Under the pieces are notes generated by a model that saw only the letters and a list, made by a program, of their open reading frames with translations, searched no databases and was not told where the DNA came from. A DNA stretch of 64,000 nt from Actinacidiphila bryophytorum (GTDB lineage: Bacteria > Actinomycetota > Actinomycetes > Streptomycetales > Streptomycetaceae), in contig NZ_JAFFIX010000022.1 of assembly GCF_016916835.1 (NCBI RefSeq), positions 1-64,000 of the forward strand, read 5' to 3'. How positions within the stretch are numbered: the first letter of the stretch is position 1; the number at the start of each line of letters is the position of its first letter. Positions 26,411 through 34,817 of the stretch are shown here, piece after piece. A program made the position numbers and the translations under genes.

Positions 26411-26854
26411 ATGGCCGCCATGTTTCCTCCTCCACCCCAGGACCCCGAAGCGGTGCTGCGCCGCGCGGTGAACCGGCTCAGCCGCCGGATGCGCGCGGAG
26501 CGGCCGCACGACGGCCTGCCCAGCGGGCGCCTCGGGGTGCTCGCGCACCTGTACCGCGCGGGTCCCGCGACCCCGGGCGCCATGGCCGCGGCGCTGCATG
26601 TGCAGCCGCAGTCGCTGACCAGGACGCTGGCCGCGCTGGCCGCGGACGGGATGGTCGTCAGGAACAGGGACGCCGCGGACCGGCGGCAGTACGTGGTCGA
26701 GCTGACCGAGCGCGGCTTCGCCGCGATGGCCCGTGACGTACGCCACGGCGACGCATGGCTGCGCGAGCGGATGGACACCGAACTGAACGACACCGAGCGC
26801 GAGGTGCTGCGCCTGGCCGCGGCACTGCTCGACCGGCTGGCGGCGGACGACTGA
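26411..26854 (+). CDS. MarR-family transcriptional regulator
   Basis: 147 residues. Winged-helix core visible: LGVLAHLYRAG, MAAALHVQPQSLTRTLAALA (recognition helix), then MVVRNRDAADRRQYVVELTE with the wing Asp/Arg residues typical of MarR proteins, and a C-terminal dimerisation helix. ATG 26411 or the ATG three codons later could be the start; neither has a ribosome site. It is divergent from the FUSC-type membrane protein across 109 bp, so it probably represses that gene and itself in response to a small aromatic ligand. No clear inverted repeat was seen in the gap. MarR assignment is secure; the target is inferred from position. Confidence 0.88.
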   Translation: MAAMFPPPPQDPEAVLRRAVNRLSRRMRAERPHDGLPSGRLGVLAHLYRAGPATPGAMAAALHVQPQSLTRTLAALAADGMVVRNRDAADRRQYVVELTERGFAAMARDVRHGDAWLRERMDTELNDTEREVLRLAAALLDRLAADD

Positions 26855-26902
26855 CAAGGAGATCCGACAGTCCGGAGCCCCGTCGCGGCACGCCGGGACG
26901 GC

Positions 26903-26918
26903 ATACCCCCGGGGGGTG
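26903..26918. promoter_or_regulatory. upstream, imperfect CsoR-type box
   Basis: ATACCCCCGGGGGGTG resembles the CsoR operator half-sites but lacks the terminal A-T of the right arm. It lies 10 bp upstream of the perfect box. Confidence 0.5.
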
Positions 26919-26927
26919 ATCGCCGAA

Positions 26928-26944
26928 ATACCCCTAGGGGGTAT
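26928..26944. promoter_or_regulatory. CsoR copper-repressor operator
   Basis: ATACCCCTAGGGGGTAT is a perfect inverted repeat (ATACCCC–TAG–GGGGTAT), the known form of the operator bound by the copper sensor CsoR, and overlaps a TATATG -10-like element. It stands about 60 bp ahead of the copper chaperone gene. The csoR gene itself is not in this window. Confidence 0.85.
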
Positions 26945-27005
26945 ATGCTGGGGTGCAGAGGGTACGGAACCAGCCGTCCCCGACCACGCCACGAGGAGCA
27001 GGACC

Positions 27006-27218
27006 ATGAGCGATGTCGTCTACTCGGTGTCCGGAATGAGCTGCGGCCACTGCGAGTCCGCGGTCACCCGCGAGGTCACCGCGATCCCCGGCGTCACGTC
27101 CGTCACGGCGGTCGCCTCGACCGGTCTGCTGACCATCGGCTCCGACCAGCCGGTGGACGACGAGACGGTGCGCGCGGCGGTCGACGAGGCGGGCTACGAG
27201 CTGGTCGGGCGGGCCTGA
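27006..27218 (+). CDS. copZ: copper chaperone (heavy-metal-associated domain)
   Basis: 70 residues forming one HMA domain: VYSVSGMSCGHCESAV, with the Cu(I)-binding CxxC at residues 13–16. ATG 27006 follows GAGGAG. It carries cytosolic Cu(I) to the P-type ATPase encoded 43 bp downstream, and both are probably one transcript controlled by the CsoR boxes ahead. The expected length of CopZ is 65–75 residues, so it is complete. High confidence in the family; the metal is inferred from the operator and neighbour. Confidence 0.93.
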   Translation: MSDVVYSVSGMSCGHCESAVTREVTAIPGVTSVTAVASTGLLTIGSDQPVDDETVRAAVDEAGYELVGRA

Positions 27219-27261
27219 CCACACACGGCGAGGGGGGAGCGGCGAGGGGAGCGGACGGGCG

Positions 27262-29556
27262 ATGAGCGGCATGGACGTACGGCACAGGGACGGCAGCGGG
27301 CAGCAGCAGGCCGGCGAGTGGGTCGAACTGGAGATCGGCGGCATGACATGCGCATCCTGCGCCGCCAGGATCGAGAAGAAGCTCAACCGCATGGACGGCG
27401 TCACCGCCACCGTCAACTACGCGACCGAGAAGGCGAAGGTCGGCTACGGCGGCGGCGTCGCGGTCGGCGACCTGATCGCGACGGTCGAGGCCACCGGCTA
27501 CACCGCCGCCCTCCCCCCGCCGCCCGCCGCGGAAGCGCCAGTGCAGGCACCCGCGGGCCAGGCGCCCGACGGGGAACTGACGACGCTCAGGCAGCGGTTG
27601 ACGACCGCGGTCGTGCTGTCCGTGCCGGTGATCCTGCTCGCGATGGTGCCCGCCCTGCAGTTCGACAACTGGCAGTGGCTGTCGCTCACCCTTGCGGCGC
27701 CGGTCGTCGTCTACGCCGGGTGGCCCTTCCACCGCGCTGCCTGGACGAACCTGCGGCACGGCGCCGCGACCATGGACACCCTGGTGTCCGTCGGCACGCT
27801 GGCCGCCTTCGGCTGGTCCTTGTGGGCGCTTTTCTTCGGCGACGCGGGAATGACCGGCATGACGGACTCCTTCCGGCTGACCGTGTCGCGTTCGCAGAGC
27901 GGCAGCGAGATCTATCTGGAGGCCGCGGCGGGCGTCACCGCCTTCCTGCTGGCGGGCCGCTACTTCGAGGCGCGCGCCAAGCGCCGGGCCGGGGCGGCGC
28001 TGCGGGCGCTGCTCGAACTCGGCGCCAAGGACGTGGCGGTGCTGCGTGCGGGCGGCGAGGTGCGCATCCCGATCGGACAGCTGGCCGTCGGCGACCGCTT
28101 CGTCGTACGGCCGGGCGAGAAGATCGCCACCGACGGCCTGGTGACGGACGGCACGTCGGCCGTGGACGCGTCCATGCTCACCGGCGAGTCCGTACCGGTC
28201 GAGGTCGGCCCGGGCGACCGGGTCACCGGCGCGACCGTGAACGCGGGCGGGCGCCTGGTGGTCGAGGCGACCAGGATCGGCGCCGACACCCAACTGGCCC
28301 GGATGGCGCGGCTGGTGGCCGACGCGCAGAACGGCAAGGCGGCGGCGCAGCGGCTCGCCGACCGGATCTCCGCGGTCTTCGTGCCCGCGGTCATCGTGCT
28401 GGCGCTGGGCACCCTGGCGGTGTGGCTGGGCCTGGGCGAGGGCGCGCAGGCGGCGTTCACCGCGGCCGTCGCCGTACTGATCATCGCCTGCCCCTGCGCG
28501 CTCGGCCTTGCCACGCCGACCGCGCTGATGGTCGGCACCGGGCGCGGCGCGCAACTCGGCATCCTGATCAAGGGACCCGAGGTCCTGGAGTCGACCCGGG
28601 CCGTCGACACCGTCGTGCTCGACAAGACCGGTACGGTCACCACCGGGTCGATGGCGCTGACCGGTGTGCTGCTCGCCGACGGCGTGCCGGAGGAGGAAGC
28701 ACTGCGCCTTGCGGGCGCGTTGGAGCACGCCTCCGAGCACCCCGTCGCGCGCGCCGTCGCCGAGGGCGCCGCCCACCGGGTGGGCGACCTGCCGGCGGCC
28801 CGCGACTTCCGCAACCTGCCGGGCCTGGGCGTCGAGGGCGTCGTGGACGGGCACACCGTGCTCGTCGGGCGTGAGCAGCTGCTGCGGGAGCGGTCGCAGC
28901 CGCTGCCGCCGGAGCTGGTACGTGCCAAGGCCGCCGCGGAGGCCGCGGGCGGCACGGCGGTGGCCGTCGGATGGGACGGGCGGGCCAGGGCCGTCATGGT
29001 CGTCGCCGACGCCGTCAAGCCCGACAGCGCGGAGGCCGTGCGGCGGCTGCGCGAACTGGGCCTGCGGCCCGTGCTGCTCACCGGCGACAACGCGGCCGTG
29101 GCCGCAGCGGTGGCCGCGGAGGTGGGTATCGCGGCGGAGGACGTGCACGCCGAGGTCCTTCCCGAGGACAAGGTCGCCGTCGTCCGGCGGCTCCAGTCCG
29201 AGGGCCGCACGGTCGCCATGGTCGGCGACGGCGTCAACGACGCGGCCGCACTCGCCCAGGCCGACCTCGGCCTGGCCATGGGCACGGGCACGGACGCGGC
29301 GATCGAGGCGGGCGACCTCACGCTCGTACGGGGGGACCTGCGGGTCGCGGCGGACGCGATCCGGCTGGCGCGGCGGACGCTGACGACGATCAAGGCGAAT
29401 CTGTTCTGGGCCTTCGCCTACAACGTCGCCGCCCTGCCGCTGGCCGCCGCCGGACTGCTGAACCCGATGATCGCCGGTGCGGCGATGGCCTTCTCCTCGG
29501 TCTTCGTCGTCGGCAACAGCCTGCGGCTGCGCCGCTTCTCGCCATTGGCGCGGTAA
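27262..29556 (+). CDS. copA: copper-exporting P1B-type ATPase
   Basis: 764 residues. An N-terminal HMA domain has GMTCASCAAR near residue 28. Eight transmembrane segments are expected; the metal-translocating motif CPCALGLATPT is near 409, the phosphorylation site DKTGTVT near 453, the HP dipeptide in EHASEHPVARA and the hinge GDGVNDAAALAQ near 654. CPC plus the neighbouring copZ and CsoR operator point to Cu(I)/Ag(I) export across the cytoplasmic membrane driven by ATP. The start ATG 27262 has a purine-rich leader (GAGGGGAGCGG). The final transmembrane helices are followed by a short RLRRFSPLAR tail. Complete and intact. Confidence 0.95.
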   Translation: MSGMDVRHRDGSGQQQAGEWVELEIGGMTCASCAARIEKKLNRMDGVTATVNYATEKAKVGYGGGVAVGDLIATVEATGYTAALPPPPAAEAPVQAPAGQAPDGELTTLRQRLTTAVVLSVPVILLAMVPALQFDNWQWLSLTLAAPVVVYAGWPFHRAAWTNLRHGAATMDTLVSVGTLAAFGWSLWALFFGDAGMTGMTDSFRLTVSRSQSGSEIYLEAAAGVTAFLLAGRYFEARAKRRAGAALRALLELGAKDVAVLRAGGEVRIPIGQLAVGDRFVVRPGEKIATDGLVTDGTSAVDASMLTGESVPVEVGPGDRVTGATVNAGGRLVVEATRIGADTQLARMARLVADAQNGKAAAQRLADRISAVFVPAVIVLALGTLAVWLGLGEGAQAAFTAAVAVLIIACPCALGLATPTALMVGTGRGAQLGILIKGPEVLESTRAVDTVVLDKTGTVTTGSMALTGVLLADGVPEEEALRLAGALEHASEHPVARAVAEGAAHRVGDLPAARDFRNLPGLGVEGVVDGHTVLVGREQLLRERSQPLPPELVRAKAAAEAAGGTAVAVGWDGRARAVMVVADAVKPDSAEAVRRLRELGLRPVLLTGDNAAVAAAVAAEVGIAAEDVHAEVLPEDKVAVVRRLQSEGRTVAMVGDGVNDAAALAQADLGLAMGTGTDAAIEAGDLTLVRGDLRVAADAIRLARRTLTTIKANLFWAFAYNVAALPLAAAGLLNPMIAGAAMAFSSVFVVGNSLRLRRFSPLAR

Positions 29557-29630
29557 GGCGCAGCCAAGCGCCTCAGGCCATAAAGCTCGGTAAGGCGGAG
29601 CCGCCGCATCTGCACTGCCAGGATGGGGGC

Positions 29631-30797
29631 ATGGCACAGGTGCGGCGGTTCTCCGACCAGGCGCGGCGGGCACGGGCCGCCGACCGGCTCATGGCGCGTG
29701 CAGGCGGCGTCGCCGACGTGGTGGACCGGCTGGTGGCCGTCCATGCGACGGATCCGGCCACGGTCTACCTGGCGATCGCCGCGCGGCTCGCCGGCCCCGG
29801 CGACGCGGTCAGAGCTGTCGAGCAGGAGCTGTACGCAAGGCCCGCGCGGCTCACCCGGATGCTGGCGATGCGCCGGACCATGTTCGTGGTCCGGCGCGGC
29901 TTCGCGCCCGAGGTGTACGCGGCCGCCGGGCGCCGCGTCGCGGTCAAGCTGCGCAAGGACCTGCTGGCCTTCCTCGCCGAAGGCGGCGGCTGGGACGCCG
30001 CGTGGCTCGACGAGGTCGAGGCCGAGGTGGCCGCGGCGCTCGCCGCGCACCCCGAGAGCAGCGGCGCGCAACTGTCCAAGCTCGTACCGCGGTTGCGCGA
30101 GCAGGTCGTCGTCGCCCGCGGCAAGCCGTACGAGGCGACGCAGAACGTGGCGAGCCGCATCATCCGCACCATGGCCGCGGAGGGCCGCATCGAGCGGTGT
30201 ACGCCCGCGGGTTCGTGGACCAGCGGGCAGTTCCGCTGGGCCCTTGCCGAGCCGCTGCCCGAGGTGCCCGCGGAACCCGCCAGGGCCGCGCTCGCCGAGG
30301 CCTGGCTGGGGGCGTACGGACCCGGCACCGAGGCCGACCTCAAGTGGTGGACGGGGTGGACGCTCGGGGAGACCCGCAAGGCGCTCGCCGCCGCCGGGGC
30401 CGAGGCGGTCGTCCTGGACGACGGCACCACCGGGTACGTACTCCCCGGCGACGCGGAGACGGCCGAGGCGGCCGAGCCCCCTGCGGTACGGCTGCTGCCC
30501 GCGCTCGACCCCGCCGCCATGGGGTGGCGGGAACGCGGCTGGTTCCTGCCGCCGGACCATGAGCAGCTCTTCGACCGGACGGGGAACATCGGGCCCACCA
30601 TCTGGTGGGGCGGGCAGGTCGTCGGCGGCTGGGCGCAGCGGCCCGACGGCACGATTGCCTGGCGGCGCCTCAGCCCTTCCCATCCCGCGGCCGACCCGCA
30701 GGTCGCGGCTGCCGCGGCCGAGCTCGCGTCCGTCCTGGGCGCCGCCCGTCTGACCCCCCGCTTCCGCACCCCCCTCGAACGCGCGCTCTCCGCCTGA
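29631..30797 (+). CDS. HTH_42 winged-helix protein (AlkZ/YcaQ superfamily)
   Basis: 388 residues starting MAQVRRFSDQARRARAADRL. The pattern AVKLRKDLLAFLAEGG, ATQNVASRIIRTMAAEGRIE, TEADLKWWTGWTLGETRKAL and LLPALDPAAMGWRER matches the winged-helix DNA-binding HTH_42 family, which includes the DNA glycosylases AlkZ and YcaQ. Those enzymes use a Gln-containing motif (Q-x-Q or Q-x-D) in the N-terminal region; here the equivalent stretch reads VAVHATDPATVYLA, so the Gln is absent and glycosylase activity is doubtful. It may bind DNA without catalysis. The ribosome site is GGATGGGGGC. It lies 74 bp after copA but is probably unrelated to copper. Confidence 0.75.
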   Translation: MAQVRRFSDQARRARAADRLMARAGGVADVVDRLVAVHATDPATVYLAIAARLAGPGDAVRAVEQELYARPARLTRMLAMRRTMFVVRRGFAPEVYAAAGRRVAVKLRKDLLAFLAEGGGWDAAWLDEVEAEVAAALAAHPESSGAQLSKLVPRLREQVVVARGKPYEATQNVASRIIRTMAAEGRIERCTPAGSWTSGQFRWALAEPLPEVPAEPARAALAEAWLGAYGPGTEADLKWWTGWTLGETRKALAAAGAEAVVLDDGTTGYVLPGDAETAEAAEPPAVRLLPALDPAAMGWRERGWFLPPDHEQLFDRTGNIGPTIWWGGQVVGGWAQRPDGTIAWRRLSPSHPAADPQVAAAAAELASVLGAARLTPRFRTPLERALSA

Positions 30798-30867
30798 CGG
30801 CGCGTGCTCAGGTGGGTGCCCCTTGCGGTGAGCTGGCACCTTTCGGTGCCGTCGTGGCTGGTCGCGC

Positions 30868-30937
30868 AGTTCCCCGCGCCCCTTTTGGCTTGCCCTGTGC
30901 GCAAGAGGGTGAGCGTTTCTCAGGGGCGCGGGGAACC
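30868..30937. repeat. inverted pair of the dispersed GC-rich repeat
   Basis: AGTTCCCCGCGCCCCT at 30868–30883 and its reverse complement (15 of 16 bases) at 30922–30937 face each other across 38 bp and could form a long hairpin between the convergent HTH_42 and carboxypeptidase genes. The same unit occurs elsewhere in this window (40858, 40985, 41038, 46875, 47025). Confidence 0.85.
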
Positions 30938-31022
30938 GCGCGCCCAGCCACCGCCGGCGGAGGGAAGGCGACGCCACCGCAGGGGGCGATCACCTGCCCT
31001 GCGCCCGTAGCCGCCCGCAGGG

Positions 31023-33365
31023 TCAGAAGTGGGTCAGCTTGGAGGTGAAGGACGGGGACTTCAGGTCGGATTGGAGGATGGCGGGGACGGACGCCCGGGC
31101 GTCACCCGAGCCGACGGTGAGCGTGCCGACCACGGCACCCGCCTTCGCGCTGTGCGGCAGACCGCCAGGTGGAGGCGTGAGGGTGAGGGTGGACCGCAGT
31201 CCGCCCCACCCGGCCGCGGTGAGGTCGGCGGCCGCCACGACCGGCGTGGATCCGCCGAGCCCGTCGCTGACCTCCCCGACGACCTGGCCCTTCTTCACGA
31301 TCGTCGCGGACGTCAGTCCGCCCTGGACGGACTCGATGAGCTGCTGGCTGCGCGCCAGTGCGGCGTTGAGGCTGTCGTTGACGGTGGTGCCGCCGTGCTG
31401 CTGGAGGACGACGCCGAGGATCAGCTGCTCCTTGCCGCCGGCCTTCTTGTTGGCCGCCCACATCAGGGCGCCGCCCGCGGGGGTGCTGGAGCCGGTCTTG
31501 ATGCCGATGACGCCGGGGTTCACCAGGTCGTTGTTGTTGTTGTAGATCTTGCCGACGTCGGGCACGACGACCCAGGCGAGGGAGACGACGGAGCGGAAGG
31601 CCTGGTTCTTCATGACCTCGCGGGCCAGCTTGAGCTGGTCGACGGCGGTGCTGACGGTGGTCTCCTCGAAGCCGCTGGCTCCGGTGTACGTGGTCTGGGT
31701 CATGCCGAGCCCTGCGGCGGCGGACCTCATCTTGGCGACGAAGGCCTCCTGGGTGCCGGCGTCCCAGCGGGCCAGCAGCCGGGCGATGTTGTTGCCCGAG
31801 GGGATCAGGAGCAGCTGCAGCATCTGGCGTTCGGTGTACTTCTTGCCCGCGATGACGTGCGCCGTGGACTCGTCGGCGGACGCGGACTCGTCGGCGGCCT
31901 GCTGGTCGACGGTGATGAGCGGGCCGTCCTGCTTTCCGGTGAGCGGGTGGTCGCGCAGGATCACGTAGGCGGTCATCACCTTGGTGAGGCTGGCGATGGG
32001 CACGGGGGTCTGGGCGCCGTGGACGCCGAGGGAGCCGATGCCCTCGACCTCGGCGACGGACTGCCCCTCGTTCGGCCACGGCATGGACGCGGGGAGCGGG
32101 GCGCCGGCGAAGGCGTACGAGGTCGCGCCGGCCTGCTGGAGGCTGGCCGCGGGGATCGGCCGTACGGACTGCACGACGACGAAGACCACCGCGAGCAGCA
32201 CGACGAGCGGGGTCCAGATCTTGAACCGGCGCACGACGCTGCGCAGCACGGTCTGCCGGGGCGGCGGGGTGTTGGTGAGGTGGGCCAGCAGTTTGAGCGG
32301 GGTGGACCCGGTGTGGCCTGAGCCGGGGGGCAGCAGCTGGGGTACGGGCATGACCCGGGTGCCCTCGGGTCCGCTGGCGTCCTTGTCGTCCTCGCCGGGT
32401 ACGGCGGCGGGCGGCAGCGGCACGGCGGCCGGGGGCGCGGGGGGTGTGGAGGGCGCGGAGGCGGCCCAGGCGGGCGTGGCGCCGGCCGCGGGGCGCCCGG
32501 TGCGTCCGACGGGCCGTTCGGCCGGGAGATCGGACACCAGCGGCCGCAGCAGGGATTTGCGCACCGCGGCCCGGTGCACTCCGGTGTCCTCGGGGTCGGC
32601 TGCGGGCTCCGCCGCGGGCTCGGCCACGGAGTCCTCCGCGGCGTCTCCCGCGGATTCCGCTTCTGCGGGGGCGTCCTCCGGTACGTCCTCGGGCACGGCG
32701 TCGTCCTCGGGGGCGTCCCCTTCCGCGTCGGAGGCCGGCGCCTGAGCCGGCCCGGAGGCCGTCCCGGAAAGCTCACCCTCCCGGTCGCCCGCCGTCCGGG
32801 CGCCCTCTTCCGCCACCGGGGTGGGGGCGGGCGCGTCCTCGGGGGCGCCGTCGGGGGTGTGCTCGGGCGCGCTCCGGGGCGCGGAGTCCGTCTCGGCTTC
32901 CGCCTCGACCTCCGCTTCCCGGGTTGAAAGTTCACTCACCTCAGCTGCATCAGCAGCCCCTCCCGCCCCCTCAGCCCCAGCGGCCGGATCACGATTTGGT
33001 TCCGTTTTCCGGGGCTCCGCGGCCGGTTCGCGCAGGCCCTGCGGGGCGGGTGGCGTAGCCGTGTCGTCCGTCATGTCCACGACCATGTCATCACCAGGCG
33101 CATTCGCACCGGTACTATCCGTGGAGGTCGCGGTGGACTGCGAACGGGCTTCCGCGGCAGACAGATCCGCCGATTCCGGGTCGGCCGGCTGGACGGCGTC
33201 GGCGGGTGCGTCGTCGGTCCGCACCGGCGCGGCGTCCACCACAGCCGCCTCGCGCACCTCAACAGGCGCCCGGAACACCACCAGTCTCGGGTCCGCGACC
33301 TTGGACGCGGCCACCTCCCCCGACGTTCCGTGCTGCTGTTCCCTGCCGGGGGACTCGCCCGCCAC
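31023..33365 (-). CDS. D-alanyl-D-alanine carboxypeptidase (PBP5 type) with long acidic cytoplasmic tail
   Basis: 780 residues. The penicillin-binding core is C-terminal: SxxK in PIASLTKVMTAY, SxN in PSGNNIARLLA and KTG in GIKTGSSTPAGG. It trims the terminal D-Ala of peptidoglycan stem peptides outside the membrane. One transmembrane segment (WTPLVVLLAVVFVVVQSV) is at about 385–404; the ~380 residues before it would be cytoplasmic and are strongly enriched in Pro, Ala, Glu and Asp with no fold visible. Start GTG 33365 (VAGESPGREQQ) is preferred because GGAGGAGG precedes it and Streptomyces homologues begin alike; the frame itself extends upstream to 33527 without such support. Divergent from the GPP34 gene. 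Confidence 0.88.
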   Translation of the reverse strand: MAGESPGREQQHGTSGEVAASKVADPRLVVFRAPVEVREAAVVDAAPVRTDDAPADAVQPADPESADLSAAEARSQSTATSTDSTGANAPGDDMVVDMTDDTATPPAPQGLREPAAEPRKTEPNRDPAAGAEGAGGAADAAEVSELSTREAEVEAEAETDSAPRSAPEHTPDGAPEDAPAPTPVAEEGARTAGDREGELSGTASGPAQAPASDAEGDAPEDDAVPEDVPEDAPAEAESAGDAAEDSVAEPAAEPAADPEDTGVHRAAVRKSLLRPLVSDLPAERPVGRTGRPAAGATPAWAASAPSTPPAPPAAVPLPPAAVPGEDDKDASGPEGTRVMPVPQLLPPGSGHTGSTPLKLLAHLTNTPPPRQTVLRSVVRRFKIWTPLVVLLAVVFVVVQSVRPIPAASLQQAGATSYAFAGAPLPASMPWPNEGQSVAEVEGIGSLGVHGAQTPVPIASLTKVMTAYVILRDHPLTGKQDGPLITVDQQAADESASADESTAHVIAGKKYTERQMLQLLLIPSGNNIARLLARWDAGTQEAFVAKMRSAAAGLGMTQTTYTGASGFEETTVSTAVDQLKLAREVMKNQAFRSVVSLAWVVVPDVGKIYNNNNDLVNPGVIGIKTGSSTPAGGALMWAANKKAGGKEQLILGVVLQQHGGTTVNDSLNAALARSQQLIESVQGGLTSATIVKKGQVVGEVSDGLGGSTPVVAAADLTAAGWGGLRSTLTLTPPPGGLPHSAKAGAVVGTLTVGSGDARASVPAILQSDLKSPSFTSKLTHF

Positions 33366-33592
33366 GCAGACCTCCTCCACACGTCGTGCGGGGCGCCCGA
33401 TGGCGCCCCTACCCGTCCTGACCCACACTGGCAATAGTCCCGCGACGGGCCCGCAGGCCGTCTGCGACACCACCACCGCCCCCGTAGACGAGAACGACAT
33501 ACCAGCCGGTTCCCGCCGATATGGCAAAGGCGCTCTCGACAGGCCGGTGTGAGAGGCGTCACCCTGTCATTCATCCACGCGGGGAGGCATGG

Positions 33593-34294
33593 ATGGGCAA
33601 GAGCCGCAGAACAATTCCGGAAGAGCTGTTGCTGCTCGCCCTGGACCCGACCACCGGGACCACGGCGCAGCCGCAGTCGCTCGACCTCGGCCTCGCCGGA
33701 GCACAGCTCGTCGAGCTGGCTCTGGCCGGACGGATAGCCCCTGACGGGGATCGTATCGCCGTGGTGCACCCACGGCCGACCGGAGATCCGACACTGGACT
33801 CCGCTCTGGAACTGCTGCGACGTCGCGGCAGCCCGGTGCGGGCGGTCCACTGGATCGGCGGGCCCCGGCTGGGGCTGCGCCAGACGTATCTCGCGCACCT
33901 GGAGCGGTGCGGCATGGTGCATGCCGTGCCGGGTCAGATGTGCGGGGTACTGCCGACCACTCGGTATCAGGCGACCGACAGCGCGGTCAGCCGGGAGATC
34001 AGAGCCCGGCTGGACAGTGCGATCCGCACCGGCGTCCCGCCGGACCCGCGGACCGCGGCGCTCGCCGCGCTCGCCCATTCCGTGGGCCTCGGCAAGCATC
34101 TGTACCCGGGCAACGAGGGCCGGTCGTCACGATCGCGCCTGCGTGACCTGATCAGGTACGACCCCATGGGCGGACTCGTCGCGCACGCCGTGATGGACGT
34201 GCAGAACGGCGTGGCCGCGCAGCCCAAGCGCCCACCGGCCCAGGCACAGCGCGCGGTGGGGCACGGCACCATGGCAAGGGCCGGTGCGCGCTGA
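33593..34294 (+). CDS. GPP34 (GOLPH3-like) family protein
   Basis: 233 residues. IPEELLLLALDPTTGT at the start followed by LGLAGAQLVELALAGRI, RVVHP-like strand and VGLGKHLYPGNEGRSSRSRL are the hallmarks of the bacterial GPP34 family related to eukaryotic GOLPH3, a phosphoinositide-binding protein. In actinomycetes these are common and their role is unknown; membrane association is assumed. ATG 33593 is chosen with GGGGAGG ahead; an overlapping ATG four bases earlier is in another frame. The C-terminal ~30 residues are low-complexity. Divergent from the carboxypeptidase with a ~230-bp shared promoter region. Confidence 0.85.
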   Translation: MGKSRRTIPEELLLLALDPTTGTTAQPQSLDLGLAGAQLVELALAGRIAPDGDRIAVVHPRPTGDPTLDSALELLRRRGSPVRAVHWIGGPRLGLRQTYLAHLERCGMVHAVPGQMCGVLPTTRYQATDSAVSREIRARLDSAIRTGVPPDPRTAALAALAHSVGLGKHLYPGNEGRSSRSRLRDLIRYDPMGGLVAHAVMDVQNGVAAQPKRPPAQAQRAVGHGTMARAGAR

Positions 34295-34817
34295 TCCTCG
34301 GCGCCCGGCAGCACTGTGAGCAGCACCATGCACAGCGAGCACACCGCACATCGAGCACCTGGCACACCGGCGGCGCGCCAAGAGCGCCGGGCGTGCCGGC
34401 ACACGGCAGTACGCGGCATCACGCGAGCACGAAACGGCGCGCAACCCAGCACTCGGCAATGAGCACGGCTCCACAGGCTGCGCAATGCGCAGTGCACCAC
34501 CGCAACCCGTAACGACGCAGGACGGGCGGCGGTGCCCGTCGGCAGGGACGGGGCACCGCGGACTCGGGTCCGTCCGCAGCGAGATCCCCTCCGGGAGCCG
34601 CTGTGCCGCGCGGGGCGGCGGGCGCCGGACGGCAACGTCCGGACCCATCGCCCCGCGCGGCACGTTTTTCCGGCCCGGCACGGGGCGCGCCACGGGCGTC
34701 CGCGCGCCCCGGCGTGCGGACCGGGCAAGCTTGTTACGACCATTCGCCAGCGCGGTGATGACCGCTAGTGGCAGGCTGCTGACCATCAGTACGGATCAGC
34801 GTGGAGGTGCAGTTCCT
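34295..34817. other. 523-bp gene-free stretch with a terminator, possible small RNA
   Basis: Between the GPP34 gene and the XRE regulator no frame has coding character. The first ~190 bp is unusually rich in CA/AC/GCA trinucleotides compared with its surroundings. A strong hairpin terminator lies at 34603–34669. A short transcript ending there is possible. The remaining 150 bp should carry the promoter of the XRE gene. Confidence 0.5.
34603..34669 (+). terminator. strong rho-independent terminator with GCAA tetraloop
   Basis: GTGCCGCGCGGGGCG (34603–34617) pairs perfectly with CGCCCCGCGCGGCAC (34649–34663), and inside it CCGGACG pairs with CGTCCGG across a GCAA loop. GTTTTT follows. It lies about 310 bp past the GPP34 stop and 150 bp before the next gene start, so it ends either a long 3' tail or a separate small RNA, or acts as a leader attenuator. 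Confidence 0.85.

Noticed and set aside
27103..29673. 856-codon minus-strand frame opposite copA
   Set aside because: Gly/Arg/Gln-rich translation without domains; copA on the plus strand has all P-type ATPase motifs.
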